Shown here: piece by piece, positions 40,650-46,520 of the stretch
Layout: each line of letters begins with the position of its first letter
How positions within the stretch are numbered: position 1 is the first letter of the stretch
Origin: Coriobacteriia bacterium
GTDB taxonomy: Bacteria; Actinomycetota; Coriobacteriia; Anaerosomatales; PALSA-660
Reading direction: 5' to 3'
Assembly: GCA_030652345.1 (NCBI GenBank)
Contig: JAUSAU010000068.1
Location: 1-46,520, forward strand
Length of the DNA stretch: 46,520 bases
The notes under the pieces: model-generated
Databases searched by the model: none
Told to the model about the DNA's origin: nothing
What the model saw: the letters and a program-made list of their open reading frames with translations, nothing else
Translations under genes and position numbers: made by a program

Positions 40650-41404
40650 GTCATCACCGCATCGAGGTCGCGGACCTCTCCTACGCGTACCCGGACGGGA
40701 CCGACGCGCTCGACGGCGTCTCGTTCACGCTCTCGCATGGCGAGTCCGTCGCGCTCGTCGGCGCCAACGGCGCGGGCAAGTCCACGCTGCTGCTGCACCT
40801 CATCGGGTTCCTGACGCCCGTGACGGGCACCGTGCGCGTCGGCGACACACCGGTGACCAGGGAGACACTCGCGGACATCCGCAAGTCGGTCGGGATGGTG
40901 TTCCAGGACCCCGACGACCAGCTCTTCATGCCCTCGGTCTCCGAGGACGTGGCATTCGGTCCGGTGAACCTCGGCCTGCCCGAAGATGAGGTCGCGGCTC
41001 GCGTGACGGACGCGCTTACGCGCGTCGGCGCGCTGCACCTCAAGGATCGCCCGCCCTACCGGCTTTCCGGCGGCGAGAAGCGGGCGGTCTCGATCGCGAC
41101 GGTGCTTGCCATGTGCCCCAATGCGCTCGTGCTCGACGAGCCGACGTCGAACCTGGACCCGAAGGCCCGCCGACGCCTCATCGAACTGCTCGCCTCGTTC
41201 GAGCACACCAAGATCATCGCGACCCACGACCTCGACATGGCCTGGGACCTCTGCGAGCGCGTGATCGTCATGAGCGGAGGCCGGGTCGCCGCTGACGGCC
41301 CGGCCTCCGAGATCTTCACCGATGACGCGCTGCTGGAACGCTGCGGGCTGGAGCGGCCGCTGCGGATGCAGGGCTGCCCCGCCTGCGGGATTCAGCCGAC
41401 CTGA
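40646..41404 (+). CDS. nikO: ECF transporter ATPase for nickel/cobalt uptake
   Basis: The 252-residue ABC ATPase has Walker A GANGAGKST (39-47), Q-loop FQDPDDQLF, signature LSGGEKRAV, Walker B LVLDEPTSNLD and a switch His in ATHDLD. FQDPDDQLF is typical of ECF ATPases. The C-terminal CPACG is common in CbiO/NikO. The start overlaps the nikQ stop. Its 3' end overlaps the convergent bactofilin-like gene by 13 bases. Confidence 0.93.
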   Translation: MSHHRIEVADLSYAYPDGTDALDGVSFTLSHGESVALVGANGAGKSTLLLHLIGFLTPVTGTVRVGDTPVTRETLADIRKSVGMVFQDPDDQLFMPSVSEDVAFGPVNLGLPEDEVAARVTDALTRVGALHLKDRPPYRLSGGEKRAVSIATVLAMCPNALVLDEPTSNLDPKARRRLIELLASFEHTKIIATHDLDMAWDLCERVIVMSGGRVAADGPASEIFTDDALLERCGLERPLRMQGCPACGIQPT

Positions 41405-42123
41405 GCCACCTTGTTTGCGGCGGTGACCACGGCACCGGGATCCTGCGTCAGCTCGCCCGTGTACTCGACGAGGTCGATCCGACACCCCTCGCCGATGCGC
41501 ACGTTCGCGCCGCGCACGACCTTGGCGGTGGTGAACTCAAGAGAGACGGAATCGCCCTCGACCTCATCCACGGTGAGCCGCTTGTCACCGAACAGGCTCC
41601 AGAAGTCGAGGACCTGGCGGGACTGTGCGATGACGATGCTCTCGCCGCCGATCTCACGGGCGTTGCACTGGGCACCGATGCGGAAGTCGATCGTGCCGGC
41701 GTTGAGCAGGCCCGCGACCTTGAACATGCCCTCCCCGGCGAACCGCTCGGCGTCGAAGTCGCCACCCACCGCGATCTCACCGCGGATGTCGACATCACGC
41801 GCCGCGAGCCCCGCGCCGATGCTTGTGCGGCCGCGGACCTTCAACGTGGTCACGCCGAGACCCTCGGCTATGCTCGCGTCTCCGTTGACGGCCATCGCGC
41901 CGGCGCGCACGCTGCGGCGGAATGTGCCGGAACCGTTCACGGTCAGGGTGTCGACGACGAGCGCTCCCTGGCAGGTTCCCGCGCCGGCGATGAGGAGTTC
42001 GGTGCAGGTCACGTCACCGGTCAGCGTCCCGTTTCCCGCGATCCGCACGACCCCATAGGTGCCGGCCGCGACCGTCCCGTCACCCGCGATCTTGACGTCG
42101 GGCTGCGCGTTGTTGTCACTCAT
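41392..42123 (-). CDS. Bactofilin-like polymer-forming protein (YhbE/YhbF type)
   Basis: The product has 243 residues made almost wholly of short beta repeats with GDGTVAAGTYGVVRIAGNGTLTG-like periodicity, the right-handed beta-helix of bactofilins. DFWSLFGDKRLTV in the C-terminal third follows the Bacillus YhbE/F pattern. Such proteins polymerise without nucleotides and help place envelope or flagellar machinery. It follows the MerR/DUF4004 gene with an eight-base overlap, as yhbD-yhbE do in Bacillus. Confidence 0.8.
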   Translation of the reverse strand: MSDNNAQPDVKIAGDGTVAAGTYGVVRIAGNGTLTGDVTCTELLIAGAGTCQGALVVDTLTVNGSGTFRRSVRAGAMAVNGDASIAEGLGVTTLKVRGRTSIGAGLAARDVDIRGEIAVGGDFDAERFAGEGMFKVAGLLNAGTIDFRIGAQCNAREIGGESIVIAQSRQVLDFWSLFGDKRLTVDEVEGDSVSLEFTTAKVVRGANVRIGEGCRIDLVEYTGELTQDPGAVVTAANKVAQVG

Positions 42124-42766
42124 CGTTCTCTCCTCTTCCTTCGCTCAGACGAGCGGACAGCTCGTCGATGCAGTCCCTCAGTGAGAGGCGCACGACGACC
42201 CGCGCGCCGCTCTCGAACATCACGTCCGCGCCGGTCGAGACCAGGCAGCACGTCGCGACGCCGAACTTGCGGACGAAGATCAGGTCGCATTCGCGGCCCT
42301 CGAAGCCGGCGTAGGCCTCCTCGAGGACGCGGACGACCGTCTGCGCCTCGTCCAGCGACGCGTCGCCCGCCTCGAGGAGCCGGTCGTGGACCATCGCCGC
42401 GAGCAGCTCGCCGACGCGCAGGTCGCCCTCGCCGGGGAAGACCTCGCCGATGGCGACGAGCGCCGCGCCTGAAGCGAGTCCGCGAGTAGCCGCATCGGCG
42501 CGCGACACCGCTACCGTCCCGAGGTCCGGGGCGACCGCATCGGCGATGTCGTCGAGCGAGATGTCCTCGTCCTTCATCGACTTGATGCGCTCGATGCGGG
42601 CGAGCACCCGCTCACGCGGCAGGAACGTCTCCTGGCCGGTGAACGTGGCCTTGCGGATGAACCAGTCCTCCGGGATGAGCCCCTTGCGCTTCCACCGGTA
42701 GAGCTGGCCGTAGCTGATGCCCGCCGCGATCAGCAGGTCCTTCTTCGAGATCAGCTCGTTGTCCAC
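42116..42766 (-). CDS. MerR-type DNA-binding regulator, DUF4004 (YhbD-like)
   Basis: The product has 216 residues. LISKKDLLIAAGISYGQLYRWKRKGLIPEDWFIRK is a MerR-like helix-turn-helix with a winged YRWKRKGLIP, and EDISLDDIADAVAP follows. The C-terminal half (FVRKFGVATCCLVSTGAD) could bind a ligand or metal. AAGGAGG precedes the GTG start. A perfect palindrome sits between its -35 and -10, so it probably controls itself and the bactofilin-like gene. Confidence 0.82.
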   Translation of the reverse strand: MDNELISKKDLLIAAGISYGQLYRWKRKGLIPEDWFIRKATFTGQETFLPRERVLARIERIKSMKDEDISLDDIADAVAPDLGTVAVSRADAATRGLASGAALVAIGEVFPGEGDLRVGELLAAMVHDRLLEAGDASLDEAQTVVRVLEEAYAGFEGRECDLIFVRKFGVATCCLVSTGADVMFESGARVVVRLSLRDCIDELSARLSEGRGENDE

Positions 42767-42796
42767 AGTGCACCTCCTTCGTTGTTCTCAGGAGGT

Positions 42797-42825
42797 AGCG
42801 TAACAATGTGTTGTTACGCTGTCAA
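42797..42825 (-). promoter_or_regulatory. MerR-style promoter with perfect 10-bp palindrome
   Basis: AGCGTAACAA (42797-42806) and TTGTTACGCT (42811-42820) are exact reverse complements around TGTG. On the minus strand TTGACA (42825..42820) is a perfect -35; 17 bases later comes TACGCT (42802..42797). The palindrome fills the spacer and reaches into both hexamers, the usual layout for MerR-family operators, though with a 17-base spacer rather than 19. Confidence 0.75.
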
Positions 42826-42847
42826 TCGGTTCGCCGGAGAGCCGTGA

Positions 42848-44008
42848 TCATACCCGCATGATGGACGCGATCGGCACCCGCCCGGCTCGCACGGCGGGGG
42901 CGAGACTGCCCAGGAACGCGGCCAGGCAACTTGCCGCGACACCGGTCAGGGCCGCGCCCGATGGGAACGACACATCGGAGATGAGAACGCCTCCCGCCAG
43001 GTAGTCGATGACGAAGGGGAAGGCGCTCCTTGCCGCGACGACAGCCAGGCAGGCGGCTGCGAGGGCGACGATCTGGCCCTCGGTGACGATCGTCAGCACC
43101 ACTTCGAGACGGGTCGCGCCGAATGAGCGGCGTAGCGACAACTCGTCCGAACGCTCTTTGAGCGTCGCCAGACCTATGTTCAGGATTCCGAGTGCGCCCA
43201 CGAGCAGACTCAAGCCGGCAACGACCGAGAAGACCAGCGTGATGGTCCTGAGCACATCGGCCTCCGGATCGGCCGGGTCGGAACGCTCGACCTTCATCGG
43301 GGGTCCGGTGTCGAACGCCCGCGCCATCTCCACCGAGACGAGGCTGCTCAGGGCGGTCGCGCTCATGTCGGGCGCGTGCGCGTAGAGTACGCCCGATTCT
43401 GATGCCGACAGCGACCTGCCCAGTGCGTTCCTCGGGTCCATCGTGACGAAACCGCGGGGTTCCCGCTGCCCGTCGAACACGACGCCCACAACGCGAGCGC
43501 TGACAGTGTCGCCCGTCAGGGTGATGCGGACCACTGAGCCGAGGGGGAAGCCGCGGGACGAGGCGGCTGCCTCGTTGACCACGAGTTCCGGGGGCAAGAC
43601 AGCGCCGGATGCGATCCAGCGACCCGACCTCAGCGGGTACGGGAAGACCCCGCGCAGATCGCCCAGAGCGAACAGCACCTCCATTGCCCGGTCGTTGACC
43701 TCGGGCATGCCTGCTACGACGAAGGTGCACCCGCCGTCGACGTCTCGGAGCGCTGCGGAGATCACCGTGCAGGCGCGTTCTGCGCGCTCGTACGTCTGCC
43801 GCCCGGCCGGCACAGATGCCTTGACGGTGACCGCGGCGCCGGACGTCAGCACCGAGCCGGCGAGCACCGACTGCTCTGCAGCTCCCCCGCCCGCGCTGAT
43901 CACCACGACCGCGAGCACGCCGACGAACAGGCTGATGCTCGTCAACAGGCTGCGGGTGACGCGTATCTGCACCCCCTGCAGAGCAACCCTCAAGACCCGC
44001 GCCATCAT
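42848..44008 (-). CDS. MacB/FtsX-type ABC export permease
   Basis: The product has 386 residues. One helix near the N-terminus (LLTSISLFVGVLAVVVISAG), an extracellular domain of about 220 residues, then three helices (ITLVFSVVAGLSLLVGALGIL, IVALAAACLAVVAARSAFPF, ALTGVAASCLAAFLGSLAPA) give the FtsX/MacB fold. LKERSDELSLRRSFGAT is the coupling motif to the ATPase. The start overlaps the ATPase stop. Confidence 0.87.
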   Translation of the reverse strand: MMARVLRVALQGVQIRVTRSLLTSISLFVGVLAVVVISAGGGAAEQSVLAGSVLTSGAAVTVKASVPAGRQTYERAERACTVISAALRDVDGGCTFVVAGMPEVNDRAMEVLFALGDLRGVFPYPLRSGRWIASGAVLPPELVVNEAAASSRGFPLGSVVRITLTGDTVSARVVGVVFDGQREPRGFVTMDPRNALGRSLSASESGVLYAHAPDMSATALSSLVSVEMARAFDTGPPMKVERSDPADPEADVLRTITLVFSVVAGLSLLVGALGILNIGLATLKERSDELSLRRSFGATRLEVVLTIVTEGQIVALAAACLAVVAARSAFPFVIDYLAGGVLISDVSFPSGAALTGVAASCLAAFLGSLAPAVRAGRVPIASIMRV

Positions 44009-44688
44009 GTCGACTCCGAGAGACGACCCTCGTCCATGTGAAGTGTCCGATCGAGCCGGGCGGCCAGCTGCGGGTCGTGCGTCACCATGATCAGTGTCGC
44101 TGCGTCGTCACGCACCAGCCCGGTGAGAAGCGACAGGACCTCGCCGCCGGTCGCCACGTCCAGCGAGCCGGTGGGTTCATCCGCAAGGATCACGCGGGGT
44201 CGGTGGACCAGCGCACGCGCGATGGCTACTCGCTGCTGCTCACCGCCGGAGAGCCGCTCGGGTCTGTGATGAGCCCGGTCGGCCAGACCGACCCTGTCCA
44301 GCGCCTCCATCGCCGTACGGTGCCTTCCCTTCCTCGCGCTCTGCGAGTAGAGCAGCGGCGCTTCGACGTTCTTCAGCGCGCTCAGGCCGCCCATGAGGCA
44401 GAACCGCTGGAAGACGAATCCGAAGTCCTGGGATCGTCTGCGAGCAAGCTGCCGATCGCCGAGTCGAGTGGTTTCGCAGCCATCGACCATGTACGAACCC
44501 GCGTCGAGACTATCGATGAGACCGAGAATCCCGAGCAGCGTGCTCTTGCCTGATCCCGACCGACCAAGGATGGCCACCGACTCGCCGGCGGAGACAGCGA
44601 ACGATACATCTCTCACGACGCGCAGTGGCTTGCCCCCGGGCAGTGAGACGGTCTTTTCCGCGCCGGCGAGCTCGAACATGATCGTCAC
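44005..44688 (-). CDS. MacB/LolD-type ABC ATPase
   Basis: The product has 227 residues. Walker A is GRSGSGKST, the signature is LSGGEQQR, Walker B is VILADEPTGSLD and the H-loop is MVTHDP. FGFVFQRFCLMGGLSALKNV is the typical Q-loop with an unusual Cys. GTG at 44688 overlaps the adaptor stop; an ATG three codons on is possible. It drives the neighbouring permease. Confidence 0.92.
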   Translation of the reverse strand: MTIMFELAGAEKTVSLPGGKPLRVVRDVSFAVSAGESVAILGRSGSGKSTLLGILGLIDSLDAGSYMVDGCETTRLGDRQLARRRSQDFGFVFQRFCLMGGLSALKNVEAPLLYSQSARKGRHRTAMEALDRVGLADRAHHRPERLSGGEQQRVAIARALVHRPRVILADEPTGSLDVATGGEVLSLLTGLVRDDAATLIMVTHDPQLAARLDRTLHMDEGRLSEST

Positions 44689-45695
44689 TGCTTCGCCCTG
44701 AGGATGGTCGGCGACGGAATCCGAACCACATCACCGGCGACCAGGCCGCTCGTGATCTCGACATAGGATCCGTCAGTGATGCCGAGGGTGACGTTCCGCA
44801 ACACGGCGACGTTCCGCTGCATGACGTAGACCTGGCCCTCCTGCGCGATGCCTGCGACGGCCTCGATCGGTAGCACGAGCGCGGTTGTCTCTGCAGTGAC
44901 GAGCGCGATGCGGCCCGGGAGCCCCTCGATGGAGGTCGCACCTGTGGGCAGTGGCGCGATTATCGTGACGCCGATGGAGCCGCCCCCGGGTGATGTGGTG
45001 ACGACGGGAAAGGACGACGTCTCGCGGCTCGAGTGCGCCGCCCGAGGAGTCGTCGTCGCGTCGGACGCGACCGCCGCTTCATCAGCGGAGGTTTCATCGG
45101 GGAGCGTGATCGATCCGACAGGATAGGGGACGCCGAGAACCGTTGTTCCGAATGGGCCCGTACCCGGATCTACCTGGCCCTGCGCCGAGTGGACTCCGTC
45201 ATAGAGGCGGTAGATCTGGTCGGGCGCCACGACTGCCTGCAGAGCGAATCCCGTGAGCCGGGCGTTGATCAGCGGCAGCCCCTTGCTGACGCGCACCCCC
45301 GGCTTGGCGAGCAGGCTCACGATCGCTGTGTTCGTGGGGATCGAGACCGGCTTGGCCGCGTGACCTCTCTCGGAGACGATCCCGACGCGGCCAGCCGACA
45401 TCGCTTGGAGAACACCGCTGCTCGGCGCTGCGATGCGGATGAACGGGTTCACCGCGACCACGGCATCGAGCGTCAATACGCTCGAGATATGCCGCTCTTG
45501 AACGATCACCGTCCTGAGGGTGGTATCCGCAGTAGTCCCAACCGGCTTCGACACGGTGGCCGGGCCCACGCATCCGGTCAGCGACAGAACGATCGCCACG
45601 GCGGTCGCGGGAGCCACTCGGCCGCACCACGCACTGACGGAGCCAAGCACACTCCGTGTGGCCCCGAACAGCACGTGCACATCCCGTCGATGCAT
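44685..45695 (-). CDS. Periplasmic-adaptor-like (HlyD/MacA-type) lipoprotein
   Basis: The product has 336 residues. The lipobox LSLTGC (Cys42) follows a long signal. A beta-rich adaptor body ends with QVYVMQRNVAVLRNVTLGITDGSYVEITSGLVAGDVVRIP, the usual C-terminal of MacA/HlyD partners. I see no long coiled coil, which suits a Gram-positive adaptor. The ATG is one base past the previous stop with a weak Shine-Dalgarno, so the start is less sure. Confidence 0.8.
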   Translation of the reverse strand: MHRRDVHVLFGATRSVLGSVSAWCGRVAPATAVAIVLSLTGCVGPATVSKPVGTTADTTLRTVIVQERHISSVLTLDAVVAVNPFIRIAAPSSGVLQAMSAGRVGIVSERGHAAKPVSIPTNTAIVSLLAKPGVRVSKGLPLINARLTGFALQAVVAPDQIYRLYDGVHSAQGQVDPGTGPFGTTVLGVPYPVGSITLPDETSADEAAVASDATTTPRAAHSSRETSSFPVVTTSPGGGSIGVTIIAPLPTGATSIEGLPGRIALVTAETTALVLPIEAVAGIAQEGQVYVMQRNVAVLRNVTLGITDGSYVEITSGLVAGDVVRIPSPTILRAKQ

Positions 45696-45696
45696 C

Positions 45697-46194
45697 CTAC
45701 GGCGTCCGCTGGAGCGTCAGGCCGTTGAGCTCGATGTCGCGCTGTATGCCGCTGGGGTCGCCCAGCTCCGCCTTGGCGAGTGCGTCCGTGTAGATTCGCC
45801 TGACGGACTCGTCCGAGTACTCGGTCATCAGGCGCGACTTGGGCACCTTGTTCCTGAGGATGTCCAGAGCCTTGGCCGCCCTTGCGGGATCCTTGCCGCG
45901 CTGTTCCAGCCACTCAGTCTCCCACGCGACCACCCAGTAGCTCTCCACCTCTGCGCGCGCGACCCCCTCTTCGTACTTCGTGCCCTGCTCTTGTGCGGGT
46001 GGATCCGTCCACCGGAATGACGCGGGCAGCGCATACTCGCCTTGGATCGTCGTGCGCGCTTGCTTGTAGCCGGTCTCATCGAGCAGCTTGGGGCTACCTG
46101 CCGTGGCCCCGGAGCACCCCGTGACCGCGATCGCCAGCAACACCGCACACACGACGCACCCACAGACCGTCACCCATCTAGGTATGAGAACCAC
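45697..46194 (-). CDS. Lipoprotein leading the export operon, function unknown
   Basis: The product has 165 residues. The lipobox AVTGC (Cys27) follows WVTVCGCVVCAVLLAI. The mature part is charged and helical (YEEGVARAEVESYWVVAWETEWLEQRG, DPARAAKALDILRNKVP) and matches no family I know. GGGAG before the GTG at 46194 decides the start. As first gene of the operon it could be a substrate-binding or accessory part of the exporter. Confidence 0.65.
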   Translation of the reverse strand: MVLIPRWVTVCGCVVCAVLLAIAVTGCSGATAGSPKLLDETGYKQARTTIQGEYALPASFRWTDPPAQEQGTKYEEGVARAEVESYWVVAWETEWLEQRGKDPARAAKALDILRNKVPKSRLMTEYSDESVRRIYTDALAKAELGDPSGIQRDIELNGLTLQRTP

Positions 46195-46313
46195 CTTGTC
46201 TCCCTCGCATCCTGAGTTCGTGTCGCCCAGCACGTGGAAACCATGCGCGCTTCCCCGAGGGTGTGTAGGGCGGGATCGTGTGGCATTCGGCACAAGCACA
46301 TGGGCATACCGCC

Positions 46314-46343
46314 GAGTATGCATACTCAGTATTCTCTGGTCAA
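46314..46343 (-). promoter_or_regulatory. Promoter of the export operon with a perfect palindrome over the -10
   Basis: TTGACC (46343..46338), a 17-base spacer and CATACT (46320..46315) make a good promoter. GAGTATGCATACTC (46314-46327) is an exact 14-bp palindrome covering the -10, the position of a repressor operator. The leader to the GTG at 46194 is about 115 bases. Confidence 0.6.
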
Positions 46344-46463
46344 ACGTCGGCTTGTGGGGGGTGAACCGGCCCGATAGGAACGCATTCGATACCGATCGAC
46401 GCGTAGTACGGGTACGGGGACCGGCGCGCAGCCGTGGCGGCGTGCGGCGTGGCCAAGACGCGA
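46344..46463. other. No gene seen upstream of the export operon
   Basis: This stretch lies between the export-operon promoter and the hairpin at the window end. Frames are open by GC bias but show no Shine-Dalgarno or family motif. Confidence 0.5.
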
Positions 46464-46497
46464 CGACGCCCCGACGGTGTCGGCCGTCGGGGCGTCG
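46464..46497. terminator. Strong 14-bp hairpin near the window end
   Basis: Positions 46464-46477 pair perfectly with 46484-46497 around a six-base loop; the stem is almost all G-C. It has no clear U run on either side. It probably ends the gene beyond the window edge, insulating it from the export operon. Confidence 0.6.
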
Positions 46498-46520
46498 CCA
46501 AACTCGTGCTCAGAGGTCAG

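Noticed and set aside
1..46520. Transposons, integrases, tRNA or rRNA genes and CRISPR arrays
   Set aside because: No transposase or integrase motif, cloverleaf-like sequence or regularly spaced identical repeat was seen. Tool-based searches could still find a degenerate one.
46360..46520. A plus-strand frame open to the window end
   Set aside because: It has no Shine-Dalgarno, is Arg-rich and crosses the strong hairpin at 46464-46497, so it looks like a GC-bias artefact.

Overview
This is a GC-rich chromosomal segment with GTG and ATG starts, Gram-positive style secreted proteins and lipoproteins, and no mobile element, RNA gene or CRISPR array that I can see. The gene content suggests a high-GC, probably anaerobic Gram-positive: a PurS/small-PurL/PurQ type FGAM synthase, an iron-sulfur type PurF, a corrinoid-protein activator (RACo-like ASKHA ATPase), a NikR-controlled nickel ECF transporter, and very large secreted Ig-like proteins. 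A Coriobacteriia-like actinobacterium is my best guess. This is inference; no marker gene settles it.

Layout. 1-3.5 kb (minus): a folate pabBC fusion cut by the window edge, then purN and purM upstream. 3.7-8.7 kb: a 1671-residue secreted subtilase. 8.9-10.7 kb: phosphatidylserine decarboxylase and a GCS2-type carboxylate-amine ligase. 10.7-14.0 kb: small membrane protein, purF, polysaccharide deacetylase, DUF4126 membrane protein. 14.1-19.7 kb: secreted carboxypeptidase-regulatory-repeat protein and purL. 19.8-27.1 kb: a 1997-residue secreted metzincin-like protein and a SGNH-like secreted protein. 27.2-28.6 kb (plus): a secreted protein with DUF5648-like repeats, behind a divergent control region with CRP-like sites. 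28.6-31.9 kb (minus): purC, two small membrane proteins, purS, purQ and a third membrane protein. 32-36 kb: a 67-residue membrane peptide, RACo-like protein, DUF3221-like lipoprotein (plus) and membrane-fused spermidine-synthase-like protein (plus). 36-38 kb: winged-helix protein, methyltransferase and beta-carbonic anhydrase. 38.1-41.4 kb: NikMN facing NikR-NikQ-NikO. 41.4-42.8 kb: bactofilin-like protein and a MerR/DUF4004 regulator with a perfect operator palindrome. 42.8-46.2 kb: a four-gene MacAB-like export operon with a palindrome over its promoter.

How the genes fit. The window holds purN, M, F, L, Q, S and C, in four transcription blocks separated by envelope genes. Each block has a weak -10-only promoter, mostly with a short leader, and two of the blocks carry tightly coupled small membrane proteins. 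Four of the five large secreted proteins end in the same basic, Tyr/Arg-rich beta-type module closing in VxVR or a similar sequence, with no LPXTG or SLH motif. That makes it a candidate common surface-retention device. Nickel uptake together with the RACo-like protein is consistent with Ni- and corrinoid-dependent C1 metabolism encoded elsewhere.

Starts were chosen from Shine-Dalgarno sequences and family N-termini, so several differ from the longest open frame.
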